Below, in pieces: positions 1-8,181 of a DNA stretch of 22,670 bases. The translations under genes were made by a program, and so were the position numbers. This stretch comes from a virus. Where the stretch lies: IMG/VR virus record IMGVR_UViG_3300036832_000674, positions 1 to 22,670 of that record; one strand, given 5' to 3'. The notes below the pieces were generated by a model, which ran no database searches, had not been told where the DNA came from, and was given only the letters and a program-made list of their open reading frames with translations. Within the stretch, counting starts at the first letter, position 1. Each line of letters opens with the position of its first letter.

Positions 1-413
1 CTAATCCAATTAATCAAATACCAACTATTGTTGATTATCCAGATAGTTATATTATTCCATATGTTATACCAGCACAAGAAACAATAACTATGACTGTTCA
101 ATGGTTAACTGATTCTCCAAATTATGTTAGTCAAACTGCAATGGCACAAGCTGCTGGGCCTGCATTAGTTGATTATATCAATAGTTTGCCTGTTGGTACA
201 ACTCCACTTAACATAAATACAATGACACAAATATTTCTTAGTTCAATTCAAAATATTCTTCCACCAGAAGCTATTGTTGGTTTATATTGGACTATCTATA
301 TTGATAATGTTTCAACTAATCCTGCTCCGGGAACTCAATCTATATTTGGTGATCCATTTAGTTATTTTTATACTGATTTAACTCAGATAACAATATCTGA
401 GGTAGGAAATTGA
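1..413 (+). CDS. Baseplate J-like protein, C-terminal part (5' end outside window)
   Basis: The reading frame is open from base 3 through the ATG at 90 to the stop at 411-413, so this is the 3' end of a longer gene and the ATG at 90 is an internal Met. The visible part has the layout of the C-terminal domain of the baseplate J / T4 gp6-like family: a strand beginning ETITMTVQW, a helix ending in DYINSLPVGTTPLNI, a second helix (TQIFLSSIQNILPPEAIVG) and a closing strand (WTIYIDN). In contractile phages this family forms the wedge ring of the baseplate. The next gene overlaps it by four bases and looks like the baseplate protein that normally follows gpJ. The family call comes from pattern recognition of a fragment, so the subfamily is uncertain. 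Confidence 0.72.
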   Translation, partial: NPINQIPTIVDYPDSYIIPYVIPAQETITMTVQWLTDSPNYVSQTAMAQAAGPALVDYINSLPVGTTPLNINTMTQIFLSSIQNILPPEAIVGLYWTIYIDNVSTNPAPGTQSIFGDPFSYFYTDLTQITISEVGN

Positions 414-1555
414 CTAATAGACTTTCACCAGGACTTACCTCCTTTGTATTAAAAGGAGGTACTGCTGTTCAAGTTGCTACAGCAGTTTTTAATGCAGGTG
501 GAGGATATATCTTAAATCCACATTCTAATGTAGATCAAAATCTTGATATAGCTGAAAATCTTTATATAAGTTTACTTGGTACATTTAATATAGACCCTAG
601 TTTTCCATTTCAATGCTCTGTATTATCTCCAGGCCAAATATTCATAGTCCCTGTTGGTTCTCAATGTTGGGTTAATGCTACAACTTCTGGACATAAATTT
701 TCATCAATTTTTATAGCCCAATCTCCTCTGCCATCAACACCATTACCAATACCTGGTATGCCCGGTGGTGGTGGCGCACAACAAGTTTTTCCACCTAAGA
801 CGCCTGTTGGTATGACAAAAGTCATACCTAGTTATTTATATGAAGAATATAGCGATGATGATGATTTACAGGAATTTGTAAGTGTTCAAAATTCTATGCA
901 ACAAAATTATATTGATACATTCAACGCACTTAATTTACCAATTTATACTGGTGATATAATCAATGGAGCGCTGCTAGATTGGGTTGGTAGAGGTATTTAT
1001 GGTTATGGACGTCCAGTAATTTCTAGTGGTCTTATAAATTCAGTTGGTGCTCTCAATACTTATGGTCCGAATTTTATGCCACCAAAATCTATTAATGGAT
1101 TTACGTTAGTTAATGATCAAGTCGCATATATTACTTCTGATGATACTTATAAGAGATGTATTACTTGGCATTATCAAAAAGGCGATGGAAAATATTGTAA
1201 TGTACGTTGGATGAAACGTCGAATTGCGCGCTTTTTATTTGGAGAAAATGGAACAAGTCCATTAATTGATCAAACAAATCAAATATCAATTACATTTGGT
1301 GCTAATTACAGTTGTTGTATTCGTTTTGTATTGGGCAAAAGAACTGTAATTGGTGGAGCAATACCTAATGTTCTTGGTCTTAATGGTATTACTACACCAT
1401 TTGATAATGCACATGGATTTGTTAGTTTAAATGATATTAAAACAACTTATACAACTTATTCACCATTACCTTATATGAGTTTGTTTCAGCAAGCTCTTAA
1501 ATCTGGTGTACTTGAAACTCCGTTCCAGTTTGATTTTGGCTGCACTATAGGTTAG
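410..1555 (+). CDS. Baseplate / tail protein I-like (DUF2612-like) with N-terminal adaptor domain
   Basis: 381 residues starting at a TTG that overlaps the preceding stop; the Shine-Dalgarno-like GAGGTAGGA just upstream supports this start. Two domains are visible. Residues 1-105 are a small beta-rich domain that also forms the whole of the 102-residue protein at 3053-3361 (shared GGG/GGF-I-NP, DQ.L..AE.LY, L.PGQ). A Gly/Pro-rich linker follows (residues ~105-135). The C-terminal part has an acidic patch (DDDD), then a helix and the YTGDIINGALLDWVGRGIYG segment. That matches the A.G..LD..G..lG..R signature of the DUF2612 / P2 gpI-like proteins that join the baseplate to fibres. Its position between gpJ and fibre genes fits. 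The C-terminal call is fairly firm; the role of the N-terminal domain is inferred. Confidence 0.65.
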   Translation: MTNRLSPGLTSFVLKGGTAVQVATAVFNAGGGYILNPHSNVDQNLDIAENLYISLLGTFNIDPSFPFQCSVLSPGQIFIVPVGSQCWVNATTSGHKFSSIFIAQSPLPSTPLPIPGMPGGGGAQQVFPPKTPVGMTKVIPSYLYEEYSDDDDLQEFVSVQNSMQQNYIDTFNALNLPIYTGDIINGALLDWVGRGIYGYGRPVISSGLINSVGALNTYGPNFMPPKSINGFTLVNDQVAYITSDDTYKRCITWHYQKGDGKYCNVRWMKRRIARFLFGENGTSPLIDQTNQISITFGANYSCCIRFVLGKRTVIGGAIPNVLGLNGITTPFDNAHGFVSLNDIKTTYTTYSPLPYMSLFQQALKSGVLETPFQFDFGCTIG

Positions 1556-1564
1556 GACCAGTGA

Positions 1565-3040
1565 ATGTCTATCCTTTGGACAAACAACGCTAACTCGACA
1601 GTTTCTGGTAGTTTATCATCTACAGGTACAACTGTTTCAGTTGCATCTGGATCAGGATCTTTATTTCCAACTATAGTTAATGTTGGTACTGATTATTTTA
1701 TGCTCACCTTTTATGATCAATTGACTAAAACTGTGACTGAAATTTGTAAATGTACTGCTCATGCTTCTGGTAGTGATAATTTCACTATTGTGCGTTCTCA
1801 AGAAAACACAACAGCTAGAGCTTGGAATTCTGGAGATATCATTCTTAATGCTATTACAGCTGGTACATTAGCCGCTTTTGTTCAATCTGGAGCAGGTCCA
1901 TTATCAACATCTATGATTTATGTAGGCGCTGATACAAGTATTACTCCAGGAACTTTGGTTGTAGCCACTACTCCTATTCCATCATCTTTAGCTGTTGGAA
2001 TGCAATTCAATATCAAAGTTAATAATACTAATCCAGGTCCAGTTACTTTACAATTGAATGGCGCAGCAGGTGTGCCAGTTACAAGACAAGATGGATCACC
2101 AATGGTTGGTGGTAATCTTGTTTCAAGTGAGGAAATGATTTTTGTTTGCAGTGCAATCGGAGCTTCAGCTAGCTTCACTGCAATGGTACCACCAATTCCG
2201 GCAGCGCCACCACAAACCACATTTTATGTTAATCCTGCTGGTAACGATACCAATTCTGGTTTTGCTAATACGGCAGCAGCAGCATTCAGAACAATTTCTG
2301 GAGGAATGTATAATATTAAGCAACGATATATTAGTCAAAATACAATCACTATACGTGTAGCTGATGGAACTTATGTTGATTGTGTAGGAGATATTGGAAG
2401 TTATATTGCTTCTTGGAATATTGTTGGTAATGCTGCTAATCCTGGAAATTGTGTTATTGATTCTACATCTAGTAGCCAAGCTGCTTATCCACCACATGCA
2501 ATGACAAATGGATCTTGTTGCGTTGCATATTCTTCATCCAATATTACGATTCAAGGATTTACATTTAAGAGTTATTATGATAATTGCGCCTCATCTGGTG
2601 GATATTTGACTATTCAAGGATGTAATTTTACAGCTCCAGTAGCGCCTGGAGGTGGAACTGCAATAGTTGGCGACGCTGCTGGTATTCTTTTGATTTATGG
2701 AGCATGTTTGTATACTGGTGCAGTTCCTTGTCAATCAATTATTGCTGCTGGTGAAAATTCATATGTGAGATTAGGAGATCATAATATTTTTTATAATAAT
2801 ACTTGCACGATCAATATTCAAGGAACACCAACTGTTTCACTTGGAACAGTTGAGGCTGTTAGTGGTGGAACATTTATACATTTGGATAATGGTTGCGCCA
2901 GTTTTACTGGTGGTACACCTGTTGGACCTAAGTATTATGTTTCATCAACAGGTGGTATTGTAACAGAAAAGGGCGATCCCAATACAGCTATTCCAGGATC
3001 ACAACCAGGCATTATCATACAACCTGGTTATGCTGTGTAA
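1565..3040 (+). CDS. Tail fibre/spike protein with C-terminal beta-helix-like domain
   Basis: 491 residues; ATG preceded by AGGA within TTAGGACCAGTGA. Residues 1-110 resemble a common phage fibre N-terminus (TxTVSGSLSSTGTTVSVASG, then a Y.mLT strand and an R..E.TTA..W..G stretch). Residues ~115-215 form a second beta-rich module with a VTLQLNG strand. From ~218 the sequence starts YVNPAGNDTNSG, followed by FRTISGG and ITIRVADGTY. This is the DUF1565 / pectate-lyase-like entry to a right-handed beta-helix; Gly/Asn/Thr-rich rungs with short I-x-G-F-x-F motifs follow. Proteins of this build are receptor-binding spikes or polysaccharide depolymerases. No catalytic residues can be assigned by eye, so enzymatic activity is open. 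It lies between two genes that share the adaptor domain. Confidence 0.65.
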   Translation: MSILWTNNANSTVSGSLSSTGTTVSVASGSGSLFPTIVNVGTDYFMLTFYDQLTKTVTEICKCTAHASGSDNFTIVRSQENTTARAWNSGDIILNAITAGTLAAFVQSGAGPLSTSMIYVGADTSITPGTLVVATTPIPSSLAVGMQFNIKVNNTNPGPVTLQLNGAAGVPVTRQDGSPMVGGNLVSSEEMIFVCSAIGASASFTAMVPPIPAAPPQTTFYVNPAGNDTNSGFANTAAAAFRTISGGMYNIKQRYISQNTITIRVADGTYVDCVGDIGSYIASWNIVGNAANPGNCVIDSTSSSQAAYPPHAMTNGSCCVAYSSSNITIQGFTFKSYYDNCASSGGYLTIQGCNFTAPVAPGGGTAIVGDAAGILLIYGACLYTGAVPCQSIIAAGENSYVRLGDHNIFYNNTCTINIQGTPTVSLGTVEAVSGGTFIHLDNGCASFTGGTPVGPKYYVSSTGGIVTEKGDPNTAIPGSQPGIIIQPGYAV

Positions 3041-3052
3041 AAGGATATAAAA

Positions 3053-3361
3053 ATGTCAACACCGATTGCTGGACTTGTTACTCAAACATCATCAACAGCA
3101 GGAACACCAGTTAATGCTATTGATGTTAATCAAGCTGGAGGATTTATTGTTAATCCTGTTACAGCATCAGATCAAGGATTGTCTACAGCTGAAGTATTGT
3201 ATGTAAATCAAGTTGGACCAGCTACGTTGCAAGCAAATGTGACAACTATTGCATTGCAACCTGGTCAAAGTTACTCTGTTATTCCAAACACAACTACTGC
3301 TGTGAGTGTTGCGTCTGTCAGCGCTAGTCATCAATTTACTGCTGTAATGTGGGCAACATAA
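3053..3361 (+). CDS. Small tail adaptor-like protein (stand-alone copy of the domain in 410-1555)
   Basis: 102 residues; RBS AAGGAT six bases before the ATG. The protein is a single small beta-rich domain rich in Thr, Val and Ala. Its sequence parallels residues ~5-105 of the protein at 410-1555: GTPVNAIDVNQAGGFIVNP against GTAVQVATAVFNAGGGYILNP-like residues, then DQ.L..AE.LYV, ALQPGQ.Y.VIP, and a final SHQFTAV strand. No transmembrane segment or enzyme motif is seen. Its stop overlaps the start of the large fibre gene (TAATG), so the two are translationally coupled. By context it may cap or dock a fibre. That role is inference; the homology to the neighbouring N-terminal domain is seen directly. 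Confidence 0.6.
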   Translation: MSTPIAGLVTQTSSTAGTPVNAIDVNQAGGFIVNPVTASDQGLSTAEVLYVNQVGPATLQANVTTIALQPGQSYSVIPNTTTAVSVASVSASHQFTAVMWAT

Positions 3362-5706
3362 TGAAGTCAAATTATCCTCCATCACCAGATCTACTAAACG
3401 TCCAATTTCTTGGTTTTGGACCAGGTGGTCCTTTACCAATTCCTTCACCATGGACTACATATGGTGGATATATATATTATCCACAAGGCGTTGTTCTTGG
3501 AAGTCCAACAGGTGGTAATTTAGGAGCTGGTATTATCAATGCGCAAGACGTTGCTATTCAAGGCACATCTGTTTTAAACAAATTCAATAATTATCTTCCA
3601 ACTGCCGGTGGAACTGTTACTGGAAATTTAATAGTCAATGGAAATTCTATATTATCAACTTTGAATGTAACTGGTCAAGCTTTTCTTGCTGCTGATCCAA
3701 CACAATCATTACAAGCAGCCACAAAACAATACGTTGATAATAATCCTCTTTTTGTAAGAAAAACTGGCGATACTATGACTGGTGCATTAACAATTGCGCC
3801 AACTAGTAGTGGTACTACCAATCTTACTTTAAACAAACCAGCTGCTGGTCAATCAAATACTATTTGGGGGCAAACAGGTGGTAAAAATCGTTGGACAATA
3901 TTATTAGGCAATTCAAACGCAGAAAGCGGCAGTAACGTAGGATCAGATTTTACAGTTCAAGCTTACGATGATACAGGAGCGCTGCTAGGAACTCCATTTT
4001 TTATGTGGAGACCAACTGGTGGTTTCTTTTGTAATGCATATGGCGCGACACTTGTTACGCCATCTGCGAGTCCTGGTGGTTCAGGTATTGGTCTGAATAA
4101 GGCACCAGGGGCCAATATGTGTATTCTTAATTCATTTAACAATGGAGTTGGTCGTTGGCAAATGCAGATAGGCAATTCCACAGCTGAAAGTGGATCTAAT
4201 ACTGGATCTAATTTCGCACTTATTGGAATGTCAGATACTGGTGTGGCCCTTGGAACATGGTTACAAATTAATCGAAATAATGGAAGTGCATATTTTAATA
4301 GTAATCCAGGTAACATTACATTACAAGCAGTAGCTGGAGTATCAGTTATTTATATTAATTCAGTTGGTGCAAATGCAGCACAAATTAATCTTAATAAAGG
4401 TGCCAGCGGTGGTGGCACTAATATACTTGGATTAACTAATGGTTCACAACGTTGGGTTATGTCGTTAGGTAATGGTACTGCCGAAGGTTCAGGAAACGTA
4501 GGATCAGATTTTCAACTTATTTCTTGTGATAATAATGGTGCTGGATTAGCATCATTTACTATATCACGTAATAGTGGTAATGTACAAATTAATGCATCAG
4601 CTAATAATGATGCTGCATTTGCTTTAAATAAACCAGCATCCGGTAGAAATTCTGAAATTTTAAGTTATACTGCTGGTAGTTTACGTTGGAATGTATGTCC
4701 AGGTAATTCCGCAGCAGAAACTGGAAGTAATGTTGGTTCTGATTTTTGCATTGTTCGTTATGGAGATAATGGCGTTGGCATAGATTGGCCGTTTCAAATT
4801 GTTCGCCAAACTGGCGCTGTAACAATCCCTAATGCACTTACTGTTAGTGGTCCAACACAAATAAATAATGGTCTTAATATTACACCACCAACAAATGCTA
4901 GTATTGGCTTATATCCAACAAGTAGTGGTTTTGCACAAATACAATTGAGTAGTAGAAGTGATAATTCTTATTTAATTCTGAATAGACCAAATGGTTATAA
5001 TAATCTCATAATAGGACGAACTGGTGTACCACCAGGAAATAATCGCTGGTATATATGTGTAGGTAGTGGTGATGCTGAAAGTGGAAATAATCAAGGAAGC
5101 CATTTCTATGTTCAAAGTTGGGGTGATAATAATGCTATATTAGCAACACCATTTATGATTTATCGTAATACCAGCATTTGTAATTTTGCTGCAAATATCA
5201 ATGTTGGTGGTACTGGTGTTATGTATGCTGCTTTTTCAACAGGTGCTTATATTGCTTGGTATTGGAATACTAGCGCCCTGTATGGATACGTAAATAATGT
5301 TCAACTTGGATATATAACATGGACATCTGATTATCGTATCAAGAGAAATATAAAACCATTATCATCAATGTGGGAAAAAGTAAAAGCACTTAATCCTATC
5401 AGTTATAATCAAAAAGAATTTTCACCGCCAGAATATCTTAAAAATTTACCAGCGAAAAATGGAACTGAATCAGAAGAAGAAAAATCAAAAGAACCTGATC
5501 CATTATTTAGAGAAGATAATATAGAACATTGGGGTTTTATTGCGCATGACCTTCAAAATGATTTAGTTCCGGCTGCTGCAACTGGCTATAAAGATGCGCC
5601 TAATATTGTGCAATCTGTTAATCCATTAACATTACTTGCTGGTCTAACGAAGGCACTTCAAGAAGCAATGGCGCGCATCGAGATCTTGGAAGGCAAGTTG
5701 GCATAA
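3361..5706 (+). CDS. Tail fibre with five ~70-residue repeats and C-terminal S74 self-cleaving chaperone
   Basis: 781 residues from the ATG at 3361, which overlaps the preceding stop (TAATG). An in-frame GTG at 3349 would overlap the upstream gene further and is less likely. The N-terminus has fibre motifs AGGTVTGNL and GDTMTGAL and an ATKQYVD segment (residues ~80-145). Residues 155-608 hold five imperfect repeats built as L-N-K-P, then RW.....G...ESGSN.GSDF, then a D..G turn and an R..G ending. The last ~130 residues are a peptidase S74 intramolecular chaperone: SDYRIKRNI at 656-664, then GFIAHDLQNDLVP and a C-terminal coiled coil. In this family the chaperone helps the fibre trimerise and then cuts itself off using the Ser-Lys pair; here that would be Ser656 and Lys661. 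The fibre probably binds the host receptor. Confidence 0.85.
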   Translation: MKSNYPPSPDLLNVQFLGFGPGGPLPIPSPWTTYGGYIYYPQGVVLGSPTGGNLGAGIINAQDVAIQGTSVLNKFNNYLPTAGGTVTGNLIVNGNSILSTLNVTGQAFLAADPTQSLQAATKQYVDNNPLFVRKTGDTMTGALTIAPTSSGTTNLTLNKPAAGQSNTIWGQTGGKNRWTILLGNSNAESGSNVGSDFTVQAYDDTGALLGTPFFMWRPTGGFFCNAYGATLVTPSASPGGSGIGLNKAPGANMCILNSFNNGVGRWQMQIGNSTAESGSNTGSNFALIGMSDTGVALGTWLQINRNNGSAYFNSNPGNITLQAVAGVSVIYINSVGANAAQINLNKGASGGGTNILGLTNGSQRWVMSLGNGTAEGSGNVGSDFQLISCDNNGAGLASFTISRNSGNVQINASANNDAAFALNKPASGRNSEILSYTAGSLRWNVCPGNSAAETGSNVGSDFCIVRYGDNGVGIDWPFQIVRQTGAVTIPNALTVSGPTQINNGLNITPPTNASIGLYPTSSGFAQIQLSSRSDNSYLILNRPNGYNNLIIGRTGVPPGNNRWYICVGSGDAESGNNQGSHFYVQSWGDNNAILATPFMIYRNTSICNFAANINVGGTGVMYAAFSTGAYIAWYWNTSALYGYVNNVQLGYITWTSDYRIKRNIKPLSSMWEKVKALNPISYNQKEFSPPEYLKNLPAKNGTESEEEKSKEPDPLFREDNIEHWGFIAHDLQNDLVPAAATGYKDAPNIVQSVNPLTLLAGLTKALQEAMARIEILEGKLA
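3823..5184 (+). repeat. Five protein-level repeats within the tail fibre gene
   Basis: The repeat units lie at about 3823-4023, 4087-4293, 4384-4590, 4615-4827 and 4969-5184 and encode residues 155-221, 243-311, 342-410, 419-489 and 537-608. Shared positions are an LNK/LNR start, an RW core, a G-N-S/G-x-A-E segment, G-S-D/N-F, and a final R-x-x-G. The DNA of the units has diverged much more than the protein pattern, which points to old duplications kept for structure. Confidence 0.75.
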
Positions 5707-5715
5707 GAGGGAAAT

Positions 5716-5943
5716 ATGAACGCGAACACACCGTTTAAGCTTCAGAATCAATCAAAAACTCCTGATATCATTTTATCAGGAGAAACAGTAGATCAAATTA
5801 TGATTTTGCTAAATAACACAATTATATTGGCAAGATCTCAAGATGGAGCTATGCGACCATTTATTGATCCTATGCCAATAATTCAAATCATTGGAAATGC
5901 TATTCAAGCACATACAGAAACTTCTCGTACAATGGACAATTAA
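5716..5943 (+). CDS. Small hypothetical protein in tail/lysis operon
   Basis: 75 residues; ATG preceded by GAGGGAAAT, a good ribosome binding site. Predicted to be mostly helical, with hydrophobic stretches around IIQIIGNAI and QIMILLNN that are too short and too polar-flanked for clear membrane spans. I do not recognise a family. It ends in a TAATG overlap with the next small gene and sits between the main fibre and the exported protein, so it is expressed with late genes. It could be a chaperone or assembly factor for the fibre, but nothing in the sequence shows that. Confidence 0.6.
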   Translation: MNANTPFKLQNQSKTPDIILSGETVDQIMILLNNTIILARSQDGAMRPFIDPMPIIQIIGNAIQAHTETSRTMDN

Positions 5944-6170
5944 TGCTTCCAATCATTGTAACAGTTGTTCTTGTACAATTGACAGGCCCTGATAATCAAA
6001 TTATTTGGGTCAATCCAGAAGAAATTGTCAGCATTCGTGCGCCTAGAGAATCACAGCAACATCATTTCGATAATGATATCAAATGTACTCTTCAGACAGT
6101 AGACGGTAAACTTATCAATGTTATCGACTCATGCGATGAAGTAAGAAATAAAGTGGGAATAAGACCATGA
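5943..6170 (+). CDS. Small FlbD-like beta-rich protein
   Basis: 75 residues; the ATG overlaps the preceding stop (TAATG) and the gene ends in an ATGA overlap with the exported protein gene. The pattern is a leading strand (VLVQLTG), a second strand with I.WVNPEEI.SI, a variable turn, then L.T.DGKLINVIDS..EV. This is the layout of the short FlbD-like domain (T..NG..i.vN...I..I......t...L.dGk.i.V.es..eV). FlbD-like domains are known from flagellar operons; small phage proteins of similar pattern have no established function that I know of. The similarity is weak and based on pattern only. Confidence 0.5.
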   Translation: MLPIIVTVVLVQLTGPDNQIIWVNPEEIVSIRAPRESQQHHFDNDIKCTLQTVDGKLINVIDSCDEVRNKVGIRP

Positions 6171-7696
6171 TCAAAACATCCTTGTTAACTTTGGCTTTTT
6201 TGATTTCCTTCAATGCTGCTACTGTCGCTCAATGTGACTGTCAGCCAGCTCAAGATTGGCAAAATAGTTTCACTTCTGGCGATCCTGTTGACGCAACAGA
6301 AGTCAGACAATTTGCTGTTTTTGATAGCAAACTTTATGCTGCTACTGGCAGCTGGATGGACCAAAACCAACCAAAAGGTACAGCGCACGTTATTCGTCTT
6401 GATTCTCCTACAAGCAAATGGATAAACGAAGTTGATTTCGGCGACGGTACAACTGGCGGATTAGCTAGACTTCATTGGGCAGCAAGTAAAAATTATAGTC
6501 CAGTCAATATTGATACGCTAGTTGCCAGTATTTGGTCTGGCGCTACTGTATTCAGTAAGAACCTTGAAAATGGAAAATGGATACGAACCAATCTAGATCC
6601 AAATGGACAAATTAGAGCATTTGCTACTCATGATGATCAAGTTGCGCATGAATTTTGGGGATTTGCAGGCGGTAAACCTGGAATATATCGCGGGCAGCTT
6701 CTTGATGATCGTCCAGCAGGAGTAAGTCCTATTGAATGGACTGTAAATGGCGCATCAAAACTTGAATTGAATACAGTAAATATGAATCTGCCATTGTGTT
6801 CAGGAGGTGGACGTATTACTGGTTTTGCCGAGGCGCGTGGCAGAATATTCGCTAGCGCATGTTGGCGCATCTTTGAGAGAGTAGATGGAACTGTTGGGAA
6901 CTGCAACCTTACACAAGTTCAAATAGGTGGAGTTTGTCAACCTCGTTGGAAACGATTTTGGGATGATCCTTTAGCAGCGCAAGGTGAGAGTGGATTGCGC
7001 GGGCTGACTCAGGTCATGTATAATGGCCAACAAGTGCTTTTGGTTGGCAGTGAAAGTGGAAATATGCATATTACGAGACTTGATCCAGATACTGGACAGT
7101 CTGTAGTTGAGATTAATATAAGTACATATCTCAACAATCTTTGGGGTCTAAATTCTGGTTATGGCATTATTCCGTATGACGCGCCAGCTAATCTTTGGTA
7201 CGGCCCTGATGGATATGGGCGGCGCTTGTTTGGATTTGAAGTTTGGCTACCTGGCGCTCCAACTAAGGATATGGCTCGTAAATTAGTCAATATAGATGAT
7301 GGTTCTCCTCAAGTTATGAACGGAGAAGGGTTTTTCTTCATTCGTAACAGTGCTTCCAGTTATCAACTTATTCATATTCCAGCATCTGCTGCTACACAAT
7401 TGATGACAGCCATTCGTGACATTATAGCTAGTCCATTCAAAGAAGATTGTAATGAAAAAGGACAAGATTGCGCTGTTTTTGCTGGCACATTTGATGCTAA
7501 CAAATCAGCAACTCAAACTCCCTGCACAGTGGCACCATGTACATTTCCACCATTGGTCGCTGTTCCTACACATGGATCTGGAGCCATTGTTAAAGGACGC
7601 ATAACATTGGATGCAGCAGCTTTGGCGGCGCCACAAAATGAAGGGAGTGTGGAAGCAGCACCACAAATTCCTCATATTGGATCTGGAGAAGAATAA
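6167..7696 (+). CDS. Exported, cysteine-rich beta-propeller-like protein
   Basis: 509 residues. The N-terminus is a clear Sec signal peptide: two positive charges region MIKT, hydrophobic core LLTLAFLISF, and likely cleavage after Ala21 (TVA then QC). The mature part starts with CDC and contains about ten Cys, suggesting disulfides in the periplasm or outside the cell. Most of the chain (residues ~40-470) is homologous to the leaderless protein at 9688-10776. Shared landmarks are ATE.R.FA, IRL.SP..W, a GQIRxFAxH block, an I.WTV block, SGLRGLT and II.SPF. Repeated L-Y/F-A-x-x-G and FAG..GIY.G strands suggest a beta-propeller. The C-terminal ~60 residues are Pro/Ala/Thr-rich. The gene overlaps its neighbours by ATGA and TAATG and lies just before the endolysin. 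Function is unknown; it could act at the cell envelope during late infection or bind the host surface after lysis. Confidence 0.7.
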   Translation: MIKTSLLTLAFLISFNAATVAQCDCQPAQDWQNSFTSGDPVDATEVRQFAVFDSKLYAATGSWMDQNQPKGTAHVIRLDSPTSKWINEVDFGDGTTGGLARLHWAASKNYSPVNIDTLVASIWSGATVFSKNLENGKWIRTNLDPNGQIRAFATHDDQVAHEFWGFAGGKPGIYRGQLLDDRPAGVSPIEWTVNGASKLELNTVNMNLPLCSGGGRITGFAEARGRIFASACWRIFERVDGTVGNCNLTQVQIGGVCQPRWKRFWDDPLAAQGESGLRGLTQVMYNGQQVLLVGSESGNMHITRLDPDTGQSVVEINISTYLNNLWGLNSGYGIIPYDAPANLWYGPDGYGRRLFGFEVWLPGAPTKDMARKLVNIDDGSPQVMNGEGFFFIRNSASSYQLIHIPASAATQLMTAIRDIIASPFKEDCNEKGQDCAVFAGTFDANKSATQTPCTVAPCTFPPLVAVPTHGSGAIVKGRITLDAAALAAPQNEGSVEAAPQIPHIGSGEE

Positions 7697-8181
7697 TGCC
7701 AAAACCTTCTGAAATGACATTAAGCAGTCCAGGTTTCGATTGTCTTCATATGCGCGAAGGTTTACGTCTTGAAGCTTATCTTGACTCAACTGGTGTGCTC
7801 ACTATTGGTCTTGGTCATACTAGCGCGGCTGGTCCACCAGAAGTTGTTCAAGGAATGGTAATTACTGAAAATCAAGCAGAATTTATCTTTCGTAGTGATT
7901 CAGAAACATTTCGTGATGAAGTTATAAAATATGTTAAAGTCAATCTTGAACAACATGAATTTGATGCTTGCTGCTCATTTCTTTACAATGTTGGTTCAAC
8001 TAATTTTCTTGGTTCGACATTTTTGGAGCGTCTCAATAGTGGTGATAAACCTGGCGCAGCAGAAGCTATGCTTTGGTGGAATCAGCCTCCAGAAATTATT
8101 ACTCGACGACAGGGTGAATATCAGCAATTTAAAAATGGTTTATATATTCCGCGCGCTGATGCGCAAGGAAATCCAGTATGA
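7696..8181 (+). CDS. Endolysin, GH24 (T4-type) lysozyme
   Basis: 161 residues. It should hydrolyse the MurNAc-GlcNAc bond of peptidoglycan at the end of infection. The catalytic triad pattern of T4 lysozyme is intact: Glu21 (MREGLRL), Asp30 (YLDSTG) and Thr36 (LTIGLGHT). The spacing is 9 and 6 residues, the same as Glu11/Asp20/Thr26 of T4 lysozyme. Downstream are the family's FLYNVG helix (residues ~94-99), the substrate-cleft region and the R-R-Q-G-E motif near the C-terminus. There is no signal peptide or SAR-type N-terminal anchor, so it should need a holin for release. The gene starts in a TAATG overlap with the exported protein and ends in an ATGA overlap with the repeat protein. Confidence 0.92.
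   Translation: MPKPSEMTLSSPGFDCLHMREGLRLEAYLDSTGVLTIGLGHTSAAGPPEVVQGMVITENQAEFIFRSDSETFRDEVIKYVKVNLEQHEFDACCSFLYNVGSTNFLGSTFLERLNSGDKPGAAEAMLWWNQPPEIITRRQGEYQQFKNGLYIPRADAQGNPV

Noticed and set aside
90-413. ATG at 90 as the start of a 107-residue gene
   Set aside because: The same frame is open without stops back to the window edge and the sequence continues a baseplate J-like domain, so this is an internal Met.
2165-2497. Minus-strand reading frame of 110 codons, Ile/Ser/Asn-rich
   Set aside because: A reverse shadow of the repetitive spike gene; low-complexity translation without features.
3349-3360. GTG at 3349 as start of the large fibre gene
   Set aside because: The ATG at 3361 forms the TAATG overlap seen elsewhere in this operon; the GTG would add four residues inside the upstream gene.
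965-3990. Shared GGAGCGCTGCTAG string at ~965 and ~3976
   Set aside because: Thirteen bases encoding Gly-Ala-Leu-Leu in two unrelated protein contexts; likely chance plus the GCGC bias rather than a recombination site.
3361-5706. Diversity-generating retroelement target or CRISPR-like array in the fibre repeats
   Set aside because: The repeats are protein-level and diverged in DNA, there are no identical spaced repeats, and no reverse transcriptase or template repeat is in the window.
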